Shown: positions 27,514 through 37,026, numbered from the stretch's first letter. The stretch is 64,000 bases of DNA from Arsenophonus nilaparvatae (GCF_000757905.1 NZ_JRLH01000005.1); one strand, 5' to 3'. A program made the numbers and translations. The notes: generated by a model not told the origin, from the sequence alone.

Positions 27514-27552
27514 TAAGCCTTTTTATCTGCTACTTATTACTCCTTATTGAAA

Positions 27553-27771
27553 TTAGCTGATTTTTTTCAGAAAGCAGGTTTTTAGCACTAAACCTTTAAT
27601 TCCTTCTGCATTACACTCAATTTCATCTTTATTTTGGGTTAGGCGAATGTTTTTTATCGCCGTACCTCGTTTTAGGGTTTTTGATGTTCCTTTAACTTTG
27701 AGATCTTTTATAACTTGCACACTGTCCCCATCGCTTAAGTGTGCGCCATTAGCATCTTTAACGACAATATC
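27553..27771 (-). CDS. Short PhnA/YjdM-family protein lacking the zinc ribbon
   Basis: 72 residues from ATG 27771, preceded by AAGGA. The sequence IVVKDANGAHLSDGDSVQVIKDLKVKG matches the C-terminal PhnA domain of E. coli YjdM, but the N-terminal zinc-ribbon half (about 40 residues with four cysteines) is absent. Because the RBS and start are good and short forms exist in other bacteria, I read it as a complete short protein, not a truncated gene. Function unknown; the alkylphosphonate link in the family name is historical. Confidence 0.85.
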   Translation of the reverse strand, partial: DIVVKDANGAHLSDGDSVQVIKDLKVKGTSKTLKRGTAIKNIRLTQNKDEIECNAEGIKGLVLKTCFLKKIS

Positions 27772-27851
27772 CATGAAAATCCTTATTAATTGCAAACAAT
27801 GCTAACAATTATAGTAAAAAAATTAATTGATATTAAGTGGATAAATAAACA

Positions 27852-27878
27852 TAAAAAAGCCACACTCCTTTGTGGCTA
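27852..27878 (-). terminator. Rho-independent terminator of dps
   Basis: On the minus strand, AGCCACA / TGTGGCT with a 6-base loop followed by TTTTTTATG, about 45 bases past the dps stop. A textbook intrinsic terminator. Confidence 0.88.
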
Positions 27879-27923
27879 AATGACGACATTTTGTTTTTAT
27901 ATAGTTATCGAGAGATACAACGG

Positions 27924-28430
27924 TTATTTTTCAATATTGGCTTCGATAAACCAGAGATATTTATCCAGATCACGAGAAGCGCCAGTGAGAATATCTTCAG
28001 CATCCACTTCACCAACTTCATCAATTGCTTTACGAACATTATTGGCAACCACCGCAGCACGATCGGCCAAGGCTTTCAAATGATCTTGTACATCGTGAAT
28101 ATTGGTTGGGTATGCTTTTAATGGTGTATGGCCATGAACACTCTCTATTGTGCCCATAGCTGTACCACCCATTTGTACCACGCGTTCCGCTAATTCATCT
28201 TGATGTTCTAAAATAGAGGAATTAAATTCATCTAATAATTCATGAACAGCAATGAAGTTTCTACCGCGCAGATTCCAATGTGCTTGTTTTGTCATCAATG
28301 ACAGATTAATAAGTTGTGCAACTAGCGGGTTTAAAACAGAAATAGCGTGTTTTTTAGTACTATCACTAATATCATTACGGGTATAAAGTAAATCAATTTT
28401 CGGTACTTTAACTAATTTAGCTGTGCTCAT
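27924..28430 (-). CDS. dps: DNA protection during starvation protein Dps
   Basis: 168 residues, ferritin-like dodecamer that binds DNA and oxidises iron with peroxide. Inter-subunit ferroxidase residues H51, H63, D67, D78 and E82 are all in the E. coli positions. The lysine-bearing N-terminus used for DNA binding (MSTAKLVKVPK) is present. RBS GGGAG before ATG 28430. rhtA lies upstream on the same strand, as in E. coli. Confidence 0.97.
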   Translation of the reverse strand: MSTAKLVKVPKIDLLYTRNDISDSTKKHAISVLNPLVAQLINLSLMTKQAHWNLRGRNFIAVHELLDEFNSSILEHQDELAERVVQMGGTAMGTIESVHGHTPLKAYPTNIHDVQDHLKALADRAAVVANNVRKAIDEVGEVDAEDILTGASRDLDKYLWFIEANIEK

Positions 28431-28620
28431 TATTACGCTCCCGTTATATCAAATAATGTATTAATACTTTATCTAAACAATAACTTATTATTAATCAATA
28501 GTCTTATCATTTGATCCTATTAAATTGATAGGTAATATTGATGTAAGCGTTATTTTATTACTTACAATTATAAATATGGTGATAAAAAATAGGAATGCAA
28601 GGGAAATTAGCAACAAGTTA

Positions 28621-28650
28621 CAGTGTGAATTTAGTCTTGAATTCACACTG
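28621..28650. terminator. Strong hairpin after rhtA
   Basis: Eleven-base perfect stem CAGTGTGAATT / AATTCACACTG with an 8-base loop, 20 bases past the rhtA stop. There is no long T-run on the minus strand, so it may be an mRNA 3'-end stabiliser or a weak terminator. Confidence 0.6.
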
Positions 28651-28669
28651 TTTAAGCGTGAAAAACGAC

Positions 28670-29557
28670 TTAATTGATTTCAACCGTTTCGTTTTTTGTT
28701 TTCATGGTAGATGCTGAACCAATTGATGCGCCAATGATACAAAATAGCGCGAACCACTGGGTTAATGTTAAGTGTTCATTAAGAAATATCATGCCCATAA
28801 AGGCCCCCATTGCCGGTTCCAAACTCATTAAGGTACCAAATGTTTTCGCCGGCATACGTGTTAGGGCAAACATTTCAAGCGTGTAAGGGAAGGCCGTTGA
28901 CAAAATAGCCACCGCAAGTGCAATTGGTAGAATTGACAGATCAAATAGCGGTTCAATGCCAACGGTAAGAAGACCGACCGGAAAAAAAATCAATGTCGAG
29001 ATAAACGAACCTAAAGCCACTGTTGCTGTACCATAGCCCGCCCCAGCCCGCTGACCAAAGATGATATACGTTCCCCAGCAAATACCGGCAGCTAAAGCAT
29101 ATGTAACACTAACTGGATCTAAACTATTAATATTGTTTCTAAAAGGTAGTAGAAAGGCTAATCCAACAATAACCATTAATATCCAAACAAAGTCAATCGC
29201 GCGGCGAGATGAGAACATTGCTACGGCTAAGGGGCCGGTGAACTCTAATGCCACAGCGATCCCTAATGGGATCCTTTCTAGCGATAGATAAAACAGCGAA
29301 TTCATTGAGCCTAAGGAGATACCATAAATAACTAAATGTCTTAATGAATGGCCGCGTAACTTTTTTCGCCAAGGCTTAAAAATTATAAAAAGAATAATTG
29401 TTGCCAAAAATAGTCTTAAAGCTGTTACGCCAAGTGCACCGATAGTTGGAAATAGACTTTTTGCTAATGAAGCTCCACTTTGTATTGATATCATTGCGCA
29501 TAGCAACAACAATACGGGCAACAGCGTTTTACGCTTTTGATTTAAGACAAATGACAT
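28670..29557 (-). CDS. rhtA: Threonine/homoserine exporter RhtA (EamA family)
   Basis: 295 residues, ten hydrophobic helices in two EamA repeats, with ALEFTGPLAVAMFSSRR and TFGTLMSLEPAMGAF blocks matching E. coli RhtA (YbiF). Inner membrane amino acid exporter. Next to dps as in E. coli; ompX, which follows in E. coli, is absent. The RBS GAGG can pair with CCTC four bases downstream, a possible but very tight hairpin. Confidence 0.92.
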   Translation of the reverse strand: MSFVLNQKRKTLLPVLLLLCAMISIQSGASLAKSLFPTIGALGVTALRLFLATIILFIIFKPWRKKLRGHSLRHLVIYGISLGSMNSLFYLSLERIPLGIAVALEFTGPLAVAMFSSRRAIDFVWILMVIVGLAFLLPFRNNINSLDPVSVTYALAAGICWGTYIIFGQRAGAGYGTATVALGSFISTLIFFPVGLLTVGIEPLFDLSILPIALAVAILSTAFPYTLEMFALTRMPAKTFGTLMSLEPAMGAFMGMIFLNEHLTLTQWFALFCIIGASIGSASTMKTKNETVEIN

Positions 29558-29830
29558 CTGGAGGTAACCTCAAAAATAGAGAACAAAATAAATGTTAGGA
29601 AACTAAATAATAACTCAGTAACAGCAAGATTTGCTTAATGATATTGTGTAATTATTACATAAAAGATAAGTAAACAAATATTCTTTTCAATGCCGATTGT
29701 AAATAGGATATTCACTATAATAATTGTTAATTTTAAAAAAGAAATGACATGAAAAATATTTATGCGTTTGTTAGATTTGATTAATGTCTGCTAAGGCTGA
29801 CATTAGTAAATTTAAGTTAAGGAGGATAAT

Positions 29831-30412
29831 GTGGATAAGATAAATAGTGTAACAGTTTATTGCGGATCTAGTGTAGGAGCCAGTGATATTTATCAACAGC
29901 AGGCAATTGCATTGGCATCCGAACTGGTTAACAGAAAAATAACGCTGGTTTATGGCGGTGGCCGCGTCGGTATTATGGGTGTTTTAGCTAACTCGGTATT
30001 GGAGCAAGGTGGTCGAGTGGTTGGTGTAATGCCTAATTTATTAGTTGAACGTGAGATTTCTCATACTGGTCTGAGTGAAATCCATATTGTTGATACTATG
30101 CATCAACGTAAGCAGAAAATGATTGATTTGGCTGATGGGTTTATTGCGCTACCGGGGGGATTTGGTACCCTGGAAGAATTTAGTGAAGTTTTTACTTGGG
30201 GTCAAATTGGCTTACATACAAAACCATGTGGCTTACTAAATGTTAATAATTATTGGGCACCGTTAGTTGCTATGATAGAAAAAATGGCTGATGAAAAGTT
30301 TTTACAAGAAAAATATCGACATATGGCGATTGTTGAAGATAAGGCGGCCAATTTACTTGATCGTTTTTTACACTATAAGGCACCTTCAGTAAAAACTTAT
30401 GATGATCTATAG
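29831..30412 (+). CDS. LOG family nucleoside 5'-monophosphate phosphoribohydrolase
   Basis: 193 residues starting with GTG 29831 behind GGAGGA. The LOG signature PGGFGTLEE and the nucleotide-binding VYGGGRVGIMG are complete. Plant LOG proteins release active cytokinin; bacterial members cleave nucleoside monophosphates such as AMP to base and ribose 5-phosphate. Role here is likely purine salvage, but cytokinin-like activation cannot be excluded from sequence. It stands alone between rhtA and moeB. Confidence 0.9.
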   Translation: MDKINSVTVYCGSSVGASDIYQQQAIALASELVNRKITLVYGGGRVGIMGVLANSVLEQGGRVVGVMPNLLVEREISHTGLSEIHIVDTMHQRKQKMIDLADGFIALPGGFGTLEEFSEVFTWGQIGLHTKPCGLLNVNNYWAPLVAMIEKMADEKFLQEKYRHMAIVEDKAANLLDRFLHYKAPSVKTYDDL

Positions 30413-30500
30413 CTGCGTTAAGTTTCCATCACTTGGTTAGCACTAATAAAATAAATAATTAAAAAGTGATATATTGGTTTCACAGCTATAAAAGTTAGCT

Positions 30501-31262
30501 CTATATGGTGGTTGCCTGACAGGCTTCACAATTAGGATCAGGCATTAAATTAATCGTTCGAAATTCTGTTGACATAGCATCATAAAATAGCACTTTTCCG
30601 CTGATAATTTTACCATAGTTAGTGAGTAATTTTAATGTTTCCATCGCTTGCAAGCTACCAATAATACCAACCAGTGGAGACATAACGCCGGTTTCGATGC
30701 AAGAGAGATTATTTTCACCAAATAAACGGCTTAAACAGTGATAGCAGGGGGTATTATCTTGATAAGTTAATACCACCAGTTGTCCTTCCATGCGAATAGC
30801 TGCACCTGATACTAATGGGCGTTTTAACGTTAAACATAGGCGGTTAAGCTGTTCGCGAATAGTCACATTATCGGTACAATCAACAACTACATCTTGTTGT
30901 TTGATTAAAGTATTCAGTTCATATTCTGCCAGTTTTCTATTAACCGTAGAAATTTCTATGTGCGGATTTATTTTATGTAATGCGGTTTTGGCCGAGTCAA
31001 CTTTTGCGTTACCGATAGATTGGTCGTTATATAGGATTTGCCGTTGCAAATTTGATAGAGAGACGGTATCAAAATCCAATAGTGTTAGTTGCCCAATGCC
31101 TGCTGCGGCTAAATATTGAGCGGCGGCACAACCTAAACCACCCATTCCGACAATTAATACTTTTGCTGTTTTTAATTTTTCTTGTCCGTCAAAATCGAAA
31201 TTTTGTAAAATAATTTGGCGATTATAACGGAGTAACTCTTGGTCAGATAATTCAATAGCCAT
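30501..31262 (-). CDS. moeB: Molybdopterin-synthase adenylyltransferase MoeB
   Basis: 253 residues, E1-like enzyme that adenylates the C-terminal glycine of MoaD. Nucleotide site VGMGGLG at residues 38-44, catalytic D130, zinc cysteines C173/C176 (CYHC) and C245/C248 (CEAC), and C188 in LSCIETGVM. Starts 2 bases after the moeA stop, hence coupled. Works with MoaD/MoaE of the moa operon 15 kb away. Confidence 0.96.
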   Translation of the reverse strand: MAIELSDQELLRYNRQIILQNFDFDGQEKLKTAKVLIVGMGGLGCAAAQYLAAAGIGQLTLLDFDTVSLSNLQRQILYNDQSIGNAKVDSAKTALHKINPHIEISTVNRKLAEYELNTLIKQQDVVVDCTDNVTIREQLNRLCLTLKRPLVSGAAIRMEGQLVVLTYQDNTPCYHCLSRLFGENNLSCIETGVMSPLVGIIGSLQAMETLKLLTNYGKIISGKVLFYDAMSTEFRTINLMPDPNCEACQATTI

Positions 31263-31264
31263 AT

Positions 31265-32506
31265 TTATTCACTTATTAATAAATGATTAAAATACTCAAT
31301 ATCAACAAATTCACCTGCGTTAACCGTGCCACGTTTTTGCTCTAAAACGATAAAACAGTTACTTTGGTTAAATGAACTCAAAATGTGTGAACCTTGCTGT
31401 GGCATGGGGGTTACCTCTAACTCGGCTTGAGAATTTACCCTGGCAACTCCTCGTTGGAACTCAAGGCGTCCTGGTGATGTTTTTATCAGGCTGGTGGTGC
31501 GCGCTGTTAAATAGGGTGTTCTTTGCCATTGGCTAAAAGCGGAAAGGTGATTGATAATGGGTTGTACCAGTTGATAAAAGGTGACTATAGCGGATACAGC
31601 ATTACCGGGTAAACCACAAAACCAGGCAGATTTTAGTTTACCAAAGGCAAATGGTTTACCGGGTTTGATTGCCAGTTGCCAAAAATTGATGCTGCCTATT
31701 TCATTAAGGATCTGCTTGGTATAATCAGCTTCCCCCACCGACACACCACCGCTGCTAATAACCAGATCGGCTTGTTGGTCCGCTTGTTCAAACGCTTGAT
31801 AGAGTTTGTCAGGCTCATCGGCAATAATCCCTAAATCAATCACTTGGCAGTTCATTTTTTCTAACATTAAGCGTATTGCAAGCCGATTGGTATCATAGAT
31901 TTGACCGGCAGCCAATGGCTGGCCAATAGTTTGTAGTTCATCGCCAGTAGAGAAAATAGCCACTTTCAACTGGCGAAAAACTTCAATCTCGCTGATCCCC
32001 AATGATGCAACAAGGGATATCTGAGTGGCGGAAAGTTTGCTGCCTATTGTTACGACTGTATCACCTTGTCGAATATCTTCGCCGGCAAAACGAATATTAC
32101 TAGCTGGTTTTATTGGCTGAATGAAACTAATGGCATTATCAACTAACCGGGTGTTTTCTTGCATGATGACCGTATCAACGCCAGAGGGGATCGGTGCTCC
32201 TGTCATAATGCGAATACAAGACTTGGCTGGCAGCGGATCGCGAAAAGCAGAACCAGCTAGCGCTGTACCCGCAACAACCAATGGGGCGGCGTCATGCCAA
32301 TCATTAAAGCGTATTGCATAACCATCCATGGCTGAATTATCGAATGGAGGGACATTAATTGGCGATATAATTTCTCTGGCAGTAATGCGATTAATTGATT
32401 CTGTTAATGGGATAATTTCTTTTTCTGCAATTGGGGTGATTAGGGTAAATATATTATTTAATACTTCCTTCAGCGATAATAATTGGTCGGTATGATAATG
32501 CTCCAT
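31265..32506 (-). CDS. moeA: Molybdopterin molybdenumtransferase MoeA
   Basis: 413 residues from ATG 32506 (RBS GGAG six bases upstream); a TTG at 32518 would lengthen it by four residues. Inserts molybdenum into adenylated molybdopterin. Domain order: N-terminal domain with PPFDNSAMDGYA, MoCF-like domain with VISSGGVSVGEADYT and GLPGNAVSA, C-terminal beta-barrel with QGSHILSSF. Intact. Absence of any adjacent iaaA-gsiABCD genes marks the end of E. coli-like order. Confidence 0.96.
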   Translation of the reverse strand: MEHYHTDQLLSLKEVLNNIFTLITPIAEKEIIPLTESINRITAREIISPINVPPFDNSAMDGYAIRFNDWHDAAPLVVAGTALAGSAFRDPLPAKSCIRIMTGAPIPSGVDTVIMQENTRLVDNAISFIQPIKPASNIRFAGEDIRQGDTVVTIGSKLSATQISLVASLGISEIEVFRQLKVAIFSTGDELQTIGQPLAAGQIYDTNRLAIRLMLEKMNCQVIDLGIIADEPDKLYQAFEQADQQADLVISSGGVSVGEADYTKQILNEIGSINFWQLAIKPGKPFAFGKLKSAWFCGLPGNAVSAIVTFYQLVQPIINHLSAFSQWQRTPYLTARTTSLIKTSPGRLEFQRGVARVNSQAELEVTPMPQQGSHILSSFNQSNCFIVLEQKRGTVNAGEFVDIEYFNHLLISE

Positions 32507-33068
32507 ATCTGGCTCCAAATAATACTACCGTTTTGACTGATATTGGCATAATTTTGCCAAATATTTTCAGTGCATTATGACAACAATCTCACTTATTAAC
32601 AAAGAAGTTATCTACTTTATTGCCTCTTTATGGATTAATTTAATCTAGTATTCAAGACTGAAAACATAATTATGCAGGTTTACATCGTGCCGGTTTGTAC
32701 AAATTGTTACTAGTGCCAAAATAAACATTCGTTTTTATTGAGATTAGCATGGGAAAATGCAGCAGAGGGCAAAATGGTTTCTGCTCTGTCATACCTGCTA
32801 CTTAATGGAGAATTAGTGTGGCGCCCGCCAATTTTTATCATTATTTATCAAAAAAAGTAGTTAGTACATACTAGCTTTGGCAGTTTAATTGGTTTGAAAT
32901 TTCGTTCTTGATAGGGTAATTATATGAATTAAATAAATTTTATTTATTATAACAACCTATTTCATCTAGTAAATTATTGCCCAAACAATAGTTGACTAAT
33001 CAACTGTTGTTTGGTTAACTATTACATACATTAATAGTAATAAATAAAATAAATTGAGGTGTAGCTAG
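32507..33068. other. Intergenic stretch at a synteny break, with an inverted repeat
   Basis: About 560 bases between moeA and the epimerase pseudogene. A slightly GC-richer patch at 32755-32830 has no open frame I can assign. The right end carries the 34-base inverted repeat described separately. Nothing else is recognisable; the E. coli neighbours of moeA are gone. Confidence 0.55.
32981..33014. promoter_or_regulatory. Near-perfect 34-bp inverted repeat, candidate operator
   Basis: Arms CCAAACAATAGTTGA (32981-32995) and TCAACTGTTGTTTGG (33000-33014) match at 14 of 15 positions around CTAA, ending 54 bases before the epimerase ATG. Its length and position fit an operator for a dimeric regulator such as the nearby MarR protein. 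The central AGTTGA..TCAACT recalls the half-sites upstream of rhlE. Confidence 0.6.
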
Positions 33069-33988
33069 ATGAAAATATTAATTATTGGCGCAACTGGTTA
33101 TATTGGCTCAGCTATCGTTGAGAAACTGAAAACCCAACCTGTTGAGCTTTATGGGTTAGTGAGATCAACCTCCGCTGCGGAAAAAATAAAAAAAATGGCT
33201 ATAACACCAGTATGTGGTGATATTTTGAAGCTTGATAGCTTAAAACCTATGGTGAAAAAGTTGATGCGGTTATCTATAGCGCGATGCCAGGTGTATTTGG
33301 TGATGAAACATCGGTGTTTGAACATGATTATTTAGCTGTTGAAACCATTATTACCGCTATGAGAGGGACAAATAAAACTTTTATTTACTCCAGTGGTGCG
33401 ATGGTATTGGCTGATTTACAGACTGTTGGTGGCGAAGGCACTGCATTGGCCGAAGATCATGTTGCTAAGGCTCCTCCGACATTTATAGTTAAAAGAGTAC
33501 AAACTGAGAATTTAGTTTTAAATGCAGCTAAAAATGGAATAAGAACCATCGTGATTAGGATCCCTCATCCGTATGGCAAAGGTGGCAACTTTATTTTACC
33601 TTTCTTAATTGGTGAGGCATTACAACATAATAAGTTATTTTACATTAATAATGGTGACAATATGTTGTCGTTTGTGCATGTGCAGGATTTAGCGGAACTC
33701 TATTGGTTAGCATTAGAAAAATCAGCGGCTGGCGAATTATATCATCCCTCTAGCTTTCAGATGAAAGTTAAAGATCTTGTTATGATGATTAATAAAAAAA
33801 TGGCAATAAAGCGAACGGTTGCCAGCATAAATTTTGCACATGCTAAACAGCTATGGGGCGAAACTGTATCGCTCGTCATTGGAGTGAATGGCAATTTAAA
33901 TAGTGATAAAGCAAGAGAGTTATTAGGATGGATACCTAGTCATCATTCAATTGAAGAAGAAATTGTTACGATTATAAGTAGGTCTTAA
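33069..33988 (+). pseudogene. NAD(P)-dependent epimerase/dehydratase (SDR), frameshifted
   Basis: The N-terminal part (33069 onward) has the Rossmann motif GATGYIGSAI, and a second frame carries VDAVIYSAMPG through to a normal C-terminus at 33988, including the YSSGA segment and RIPHPYGKGG. Joining the two at about 33251-33260 gives a protein of roughly 306 residues typical of atypical extended SDR proteins. The break lies at GGTGAAAAAG; restoring one base (a G or an A) rejoins the frames. This could be true decay or a sequencing error in a homopolymer. The upstream inverted repeat suggests it was regulated. Substrate unknown. Confidence 0.8.
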
Positions 33989-34243
33989 GAAGATAAATCT
34001 GTAGCTGGCGTATTAATTAATGCGACATTGAATGGCCAGGTTAGCTTACGATTATAATTTAAGTTAACAAGATATTGCGTTAGAAATAACAAAATATTAG
34101 GTAAAAAATAAAGTCGACTGAAATTGCACTCTTAATATTAAAATTTGCCGCTGACTTCTCTTTAAGCCAGGATTTTATTAGACTGATCATAAAGAAATTT
34201 TGCCTTAGTAAATTATTCATATATTAGGAGTGCATTAAGCGAA

Positions 34244-34666
34244 ATGTTTTTTTATAAATTTATTCATCAAACCGATCTGTTACTAACATGTAAAATAAAA
34301 GAGATACTGAGTCCGTTTAATTTATCACCAGAACAGTTATTGATTATGAAATGTTTATGGGAAGAGGATGGAATAAATCAAACCATTATTTCTGATAAAT
34401 TAATTAAAGATAAGACCGGTATTACTCGTATGCTAATGCACCTGGAAAAAAAAGGTTTTATATACAAAGTAGTACCTGAAAACAACCGCCGGATTTCTAA
34501 TGTTTTTTTAACGGAAAAAGGGAAACAATTAGAGCAGCAGTTAATAAAAACTTCCTTTTCAATATGTGAAAAAGTTAGTTATGGATTAACTGAAAAAGAA
34601 ATTAATAATTTGATAGAAATACTGACAAAAATACAAAATAATCTAAATAATAACGATCTTTTTTAA
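34244..34666 (+). CDS. MarR family transcriptional regulator
   Basis: 140 residues, winged-helix regulator. The MarR core is visible: LSPEQLLIMKCLWEEDGINQ then recognition helix DKTGITRMLMHLEKKGFI and wing VVPENNRRISNVFLTEKG. Family members are dimers that release DNA when they bind a small molecule. It lies 255 bases after the epimerase pseudogene and is a candidate binder of the inverted repeat at 32981. RBS AGGAG is 13 bases from the ATG, so translation may be weak. Intact frame. Confidence 0.88.
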   Translation: MFFYKFIHQTDLLLTCKIKEILSPFNLSPEQLLIMKCLWEEDGINQTIISDKLIKDKTGITRMLMHLEKKGFIYKVVPENNRRISNVFLTEKGKQLEQQLIKTSFSICEKVSYGLTEKEINNLIEILTKIQNNLNNNDLF

Positions 34667-35199
34667 ATAATTATTCAATTTTGACTATCCTTTGCGTTCT
34701 TATCGATTTTGCGCTCTTAATGATCGATCAGCCAATCTTTCATAACAGGAAAACCATCGCCGAACATTTTTTAATCTTTACATGCTTAAACAATAGGCTA
34801 TTAAAAATCTGAACGCTATGGTTAAAATAATTTCTTTGCTGCCACCCACAATAAATAACAATATAAATATACAAAAACGACGGCCACTATTTATTGTATT
34901 GTGATATTAAAGCAATCAATTTTGCTAGCTAACAGGCTCATCTTTTTTGATAAAATATTTAGTCGCAACTCGATGGATTTAAAATGAGGCTATAGTCAGT
35001 AAATCGATTATTTATAGTAATATAAATTGATGTTTTGATATAAATGAACAGAAAAAAAAGAATAAATAATGACTCTGATATGAAAATTAGCGCGATATAA
35101 AAAATATTTTGTTAGGATAGGCTATTGTAATGGGATAATGGTATCCATTTATTGAATGTTTAGTTAAATTAATGTTGAATTTTATTGTTGGAGAAATGC
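34667..35199. other. AT-rich stretch upstream of folE
   Basis: About 530 bases without an assignable gene. A less AT-rich patch at 34720-34780 has short open pieces on both strands but no match I can name; it may be a coding remnant. The folE RBS GGAG is at 35190. Confidence 0.5.
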
Positions 35200-35868
35200 A
35201 TGTCATCGCTCAGTCAAGAAGCGCATCTTGTTCGTAAAGCACTAGAAGCTCGTGGTCTTGAAACCCCTCTTTGCGGTCAATCTCTTTCCTCAAATGAGCG
35301 TAAACAACAGATTGAAGGGCACATGAGTGAAATTATGCGTTTACTTAATCTCGATCTTAAAGATGATAGCTTAGTGGAAACACCTAAGCGCGTTGCTAAA
35401 ATGTATGTTGACGAAATTTTCTCAGGCCTCGATTATAATAATTTTCCTAAAATTACTTTGATCGAAAATAAAATGGATTTCGACGAAATGGTAACGGTTC
35501 GTGATATTACGTTAACTAGTGTTTGTGAGCATCATTTTGTCACTATCGATGGTAAGGCGACAGTGGCCTATATTCCAAAGGATAAAGTGATTGGTTTATC
35601 TAAAATTAATCGTATTGTTCAATTTTTTTCTCAACGGCCACAAGTTCAGGAGCGCTTGACCCAGCAGATTTTAATTGCGCTACAAACTTTATTAGGTACA
35701 AGTAATGTCGCGGTTTCAATTGATGCTGTTCATTATTGTGTGAAAGCCAGAGGCGTTCGTGATGTAAGCAGCAGCACTATGACAACCTCGCTAGGTGGTT
35801 TATTTAAATCAAGTCAAAATACCCGTCAGGAGTTTTTACGCAATATTTCTCGCCTGCGTTACCGCTAA
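35200..35868 (+). CDS. folE: GTP cyclohydrolase I
   Basis: 222 residues from ATG 35200 (MSSLSQEAHLVRKALEARGLETPL), matching E. coli FolE; an in-frame ATG at 35185 lacks an RBS. Converts GTP to dihydroneopterin triphosphate, the entry to folate synthesis. Zinc ligands C109, H112 (TSVCEHHF) and C180 (VHYCVKAR) are present. yeiB follows after 3 bases, as in E. coli. Confidence 0.96.
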   Translation: MSSLSQEAHLVRKALEARGLETPLCGQSLSSNERKQQIEGHMSEIMRLLNLDLKDDSLVETPKRVAKMYVDEIFSGLDYNNFPKITLIENKMDFDEMVTVRDITLTSVCEHHFVTIDGKATVAYIPKDKVIGLSKINRIVQFFSQRPQVQERLTQQILIALQTLLGTSNVAVSIDAVHYCVKARGVRDVSSSTMTTSLGGLFKSSQNTRQEFLRNISRLRYR

Positions 35869-35871
35869 TTA

Positions 35872-37020
35872 ATGTTTGTTATTAAAGCCAGACGGCAGCG
35901 GATTGAACAAATTGATCTGCTGCGTGCAAGCGCTATTTTTGCAATTTTGCTGGTTAATATTTTTGCTTTTGCGCTACCTGAATTAGCTTATGTGAATCCA
36001 GTTTATATTGCTAGCACAACAGCCGGGGATATTTGGTGCTGGGTATTTTTGAATATCTTTGTGCAGGGAAAATTTCTGGCAATTTTTAGTTTGTTATTTG
36101 GTGCAAGTTTTGAATTTTTGTCTAAGCAGGGTTTATATTGGAATCAAATTCGTCTGTTTGTATTGGCTATTATTGGTCTGCTGCATGGCATTGGGTTATG
36201 GGATGGCGATATTCTATTGCCTTATGCTTTGACGGGGCTATTGGCAATAAAATTTATTCATTTTAATAACACTAGGCAGCTCTATTATAAATCTATTGTT
36301 ATTTATTTATCCGGCATAATTATTTTTGGCAGTTTTAGTTATTTTACCGATGTTTCGTCATTTTGGTATCCAGCAGAAAATGATTTTACTAATGAGATCA
36401 ACATTAAAATAGCGGGCGGATGGAAAGCATTCTTATATCGGGCTGAATCGGTAGCACAAAGATTAATTATGTTAGTGATCGATTATGGTTGGCAGTTATT
36501 GGCATTAATGATGGCTGGTGCAGCATTAGTGAGAATTGGCTGGTTAACGGGAAATTTTTCTTTGTTTCATTATCGCTATGTTGCTTATTGGACAATCCCA
36601 TTAACTATTTTTATTCAACTCTGTTCTATTGCCATCCAGTATTACTATGACTGGAGTTATATTGTAACTGGGTTATTAGGTTTTATTATTAATCAGATTA
36701 TTATTCCGGTTCAAGTTATTGGCTATATTGCTATTATTTATGGTTTTTGGCCACAAATAAAAAATATCTTCATTATTAAATGCCTGCAATCAGTTGGCCT
36801 TATGGCTTTAACTAGCTACTTATTACAGACGCTGATCTGTACCACTATTTTTTATCGGTTTGGTTTTTTTGCTCAATTTGGCCGTTTAGCATTACTTAGC
36901 TTTGTGCCGCTGATTTGGTTCATTAATATTATATTTGCCATCAGCTGGTTGAAATATTTTAAGCAAGGGCCAATAGAGTGGTTATGGCGTTATTTAACCA
37001 ATAAATTCGCTACTTGCTAG
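35872..37020 (+). CDS. yeiB: DUF418 family inner membrane protein YeiB
   Basis: 382 residues with about ten hydrophobic helices. N-terminal QIDLLRASAIFAILLVNIFAF and C-terminal DUF418 block (LTSYLLQTLICTTIFYRFGFF, QGPIEWLWR) match E. coli YeiB. Function unknown; the family is suspected to move or modify small molecules in the membrane. Immediately after folE, likely co-transcribed. It converges with sanA across 6 bases; a small AGCTGAAA/TTTCAGCT hairpin spans the junction. Confidence 0.9.
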   Translation: MFVIKARRQRIEQIDLLRASAIFAILLVNIFAFALPELAYVNPVYIASTTAGDIWCWVFLNIFVQGKFLAIFSLLFGASFEFLSKQGLYWNQIRLFVLAIIGLLHGIGLWDGDILLPYALTGLLAIKFIHFNNTRQLYYKSIVIYLSGIIIFGSFSYFTDVSSFWYPAENDFTNEINIKIAGGWKAFLYRAESVAQRLIMLVIDYGWQLLALMMAGAALVRIGWLTGNFSLFHYRYVAYWTIPLTIFIQLCSIAIQYYYDWSYIVTGLLGFIINQIIIPVQVIGYIAIIYGFWPQIKNIFIIKCLQSVGLMALTSYLLQTLICTTIFYRFGFFAQFGRLALLSFVPLIWFINIIFAISWLKYFKQGPIEWLWRYLTNKFATC

Positions 37021-37026
37021 CTGAAA

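Noticed and set aside
32755..32830. GC-richer patch upstream of the epimerase as a possible riboswitch or gene remnant
   Set aside because: Neither a convincing stem set nor a readable coding fragment could be drawn.
33251..33260. Programmed -1 frameshift in the epimerase gene
   Set aside because: The site G-AAA-AAG is not a full X-XXY-YYZ slippery heptamer and no downstream hairpin is evident; a one-base deletion is simpler.
34720..34780. Short coding-like fragment between MarR gene and folE
   Set aside because: Minus-strand reading KMFGDGFPVMKDWLIDH looks protein-like, but I cannot match it to a family and both ends close quickly.
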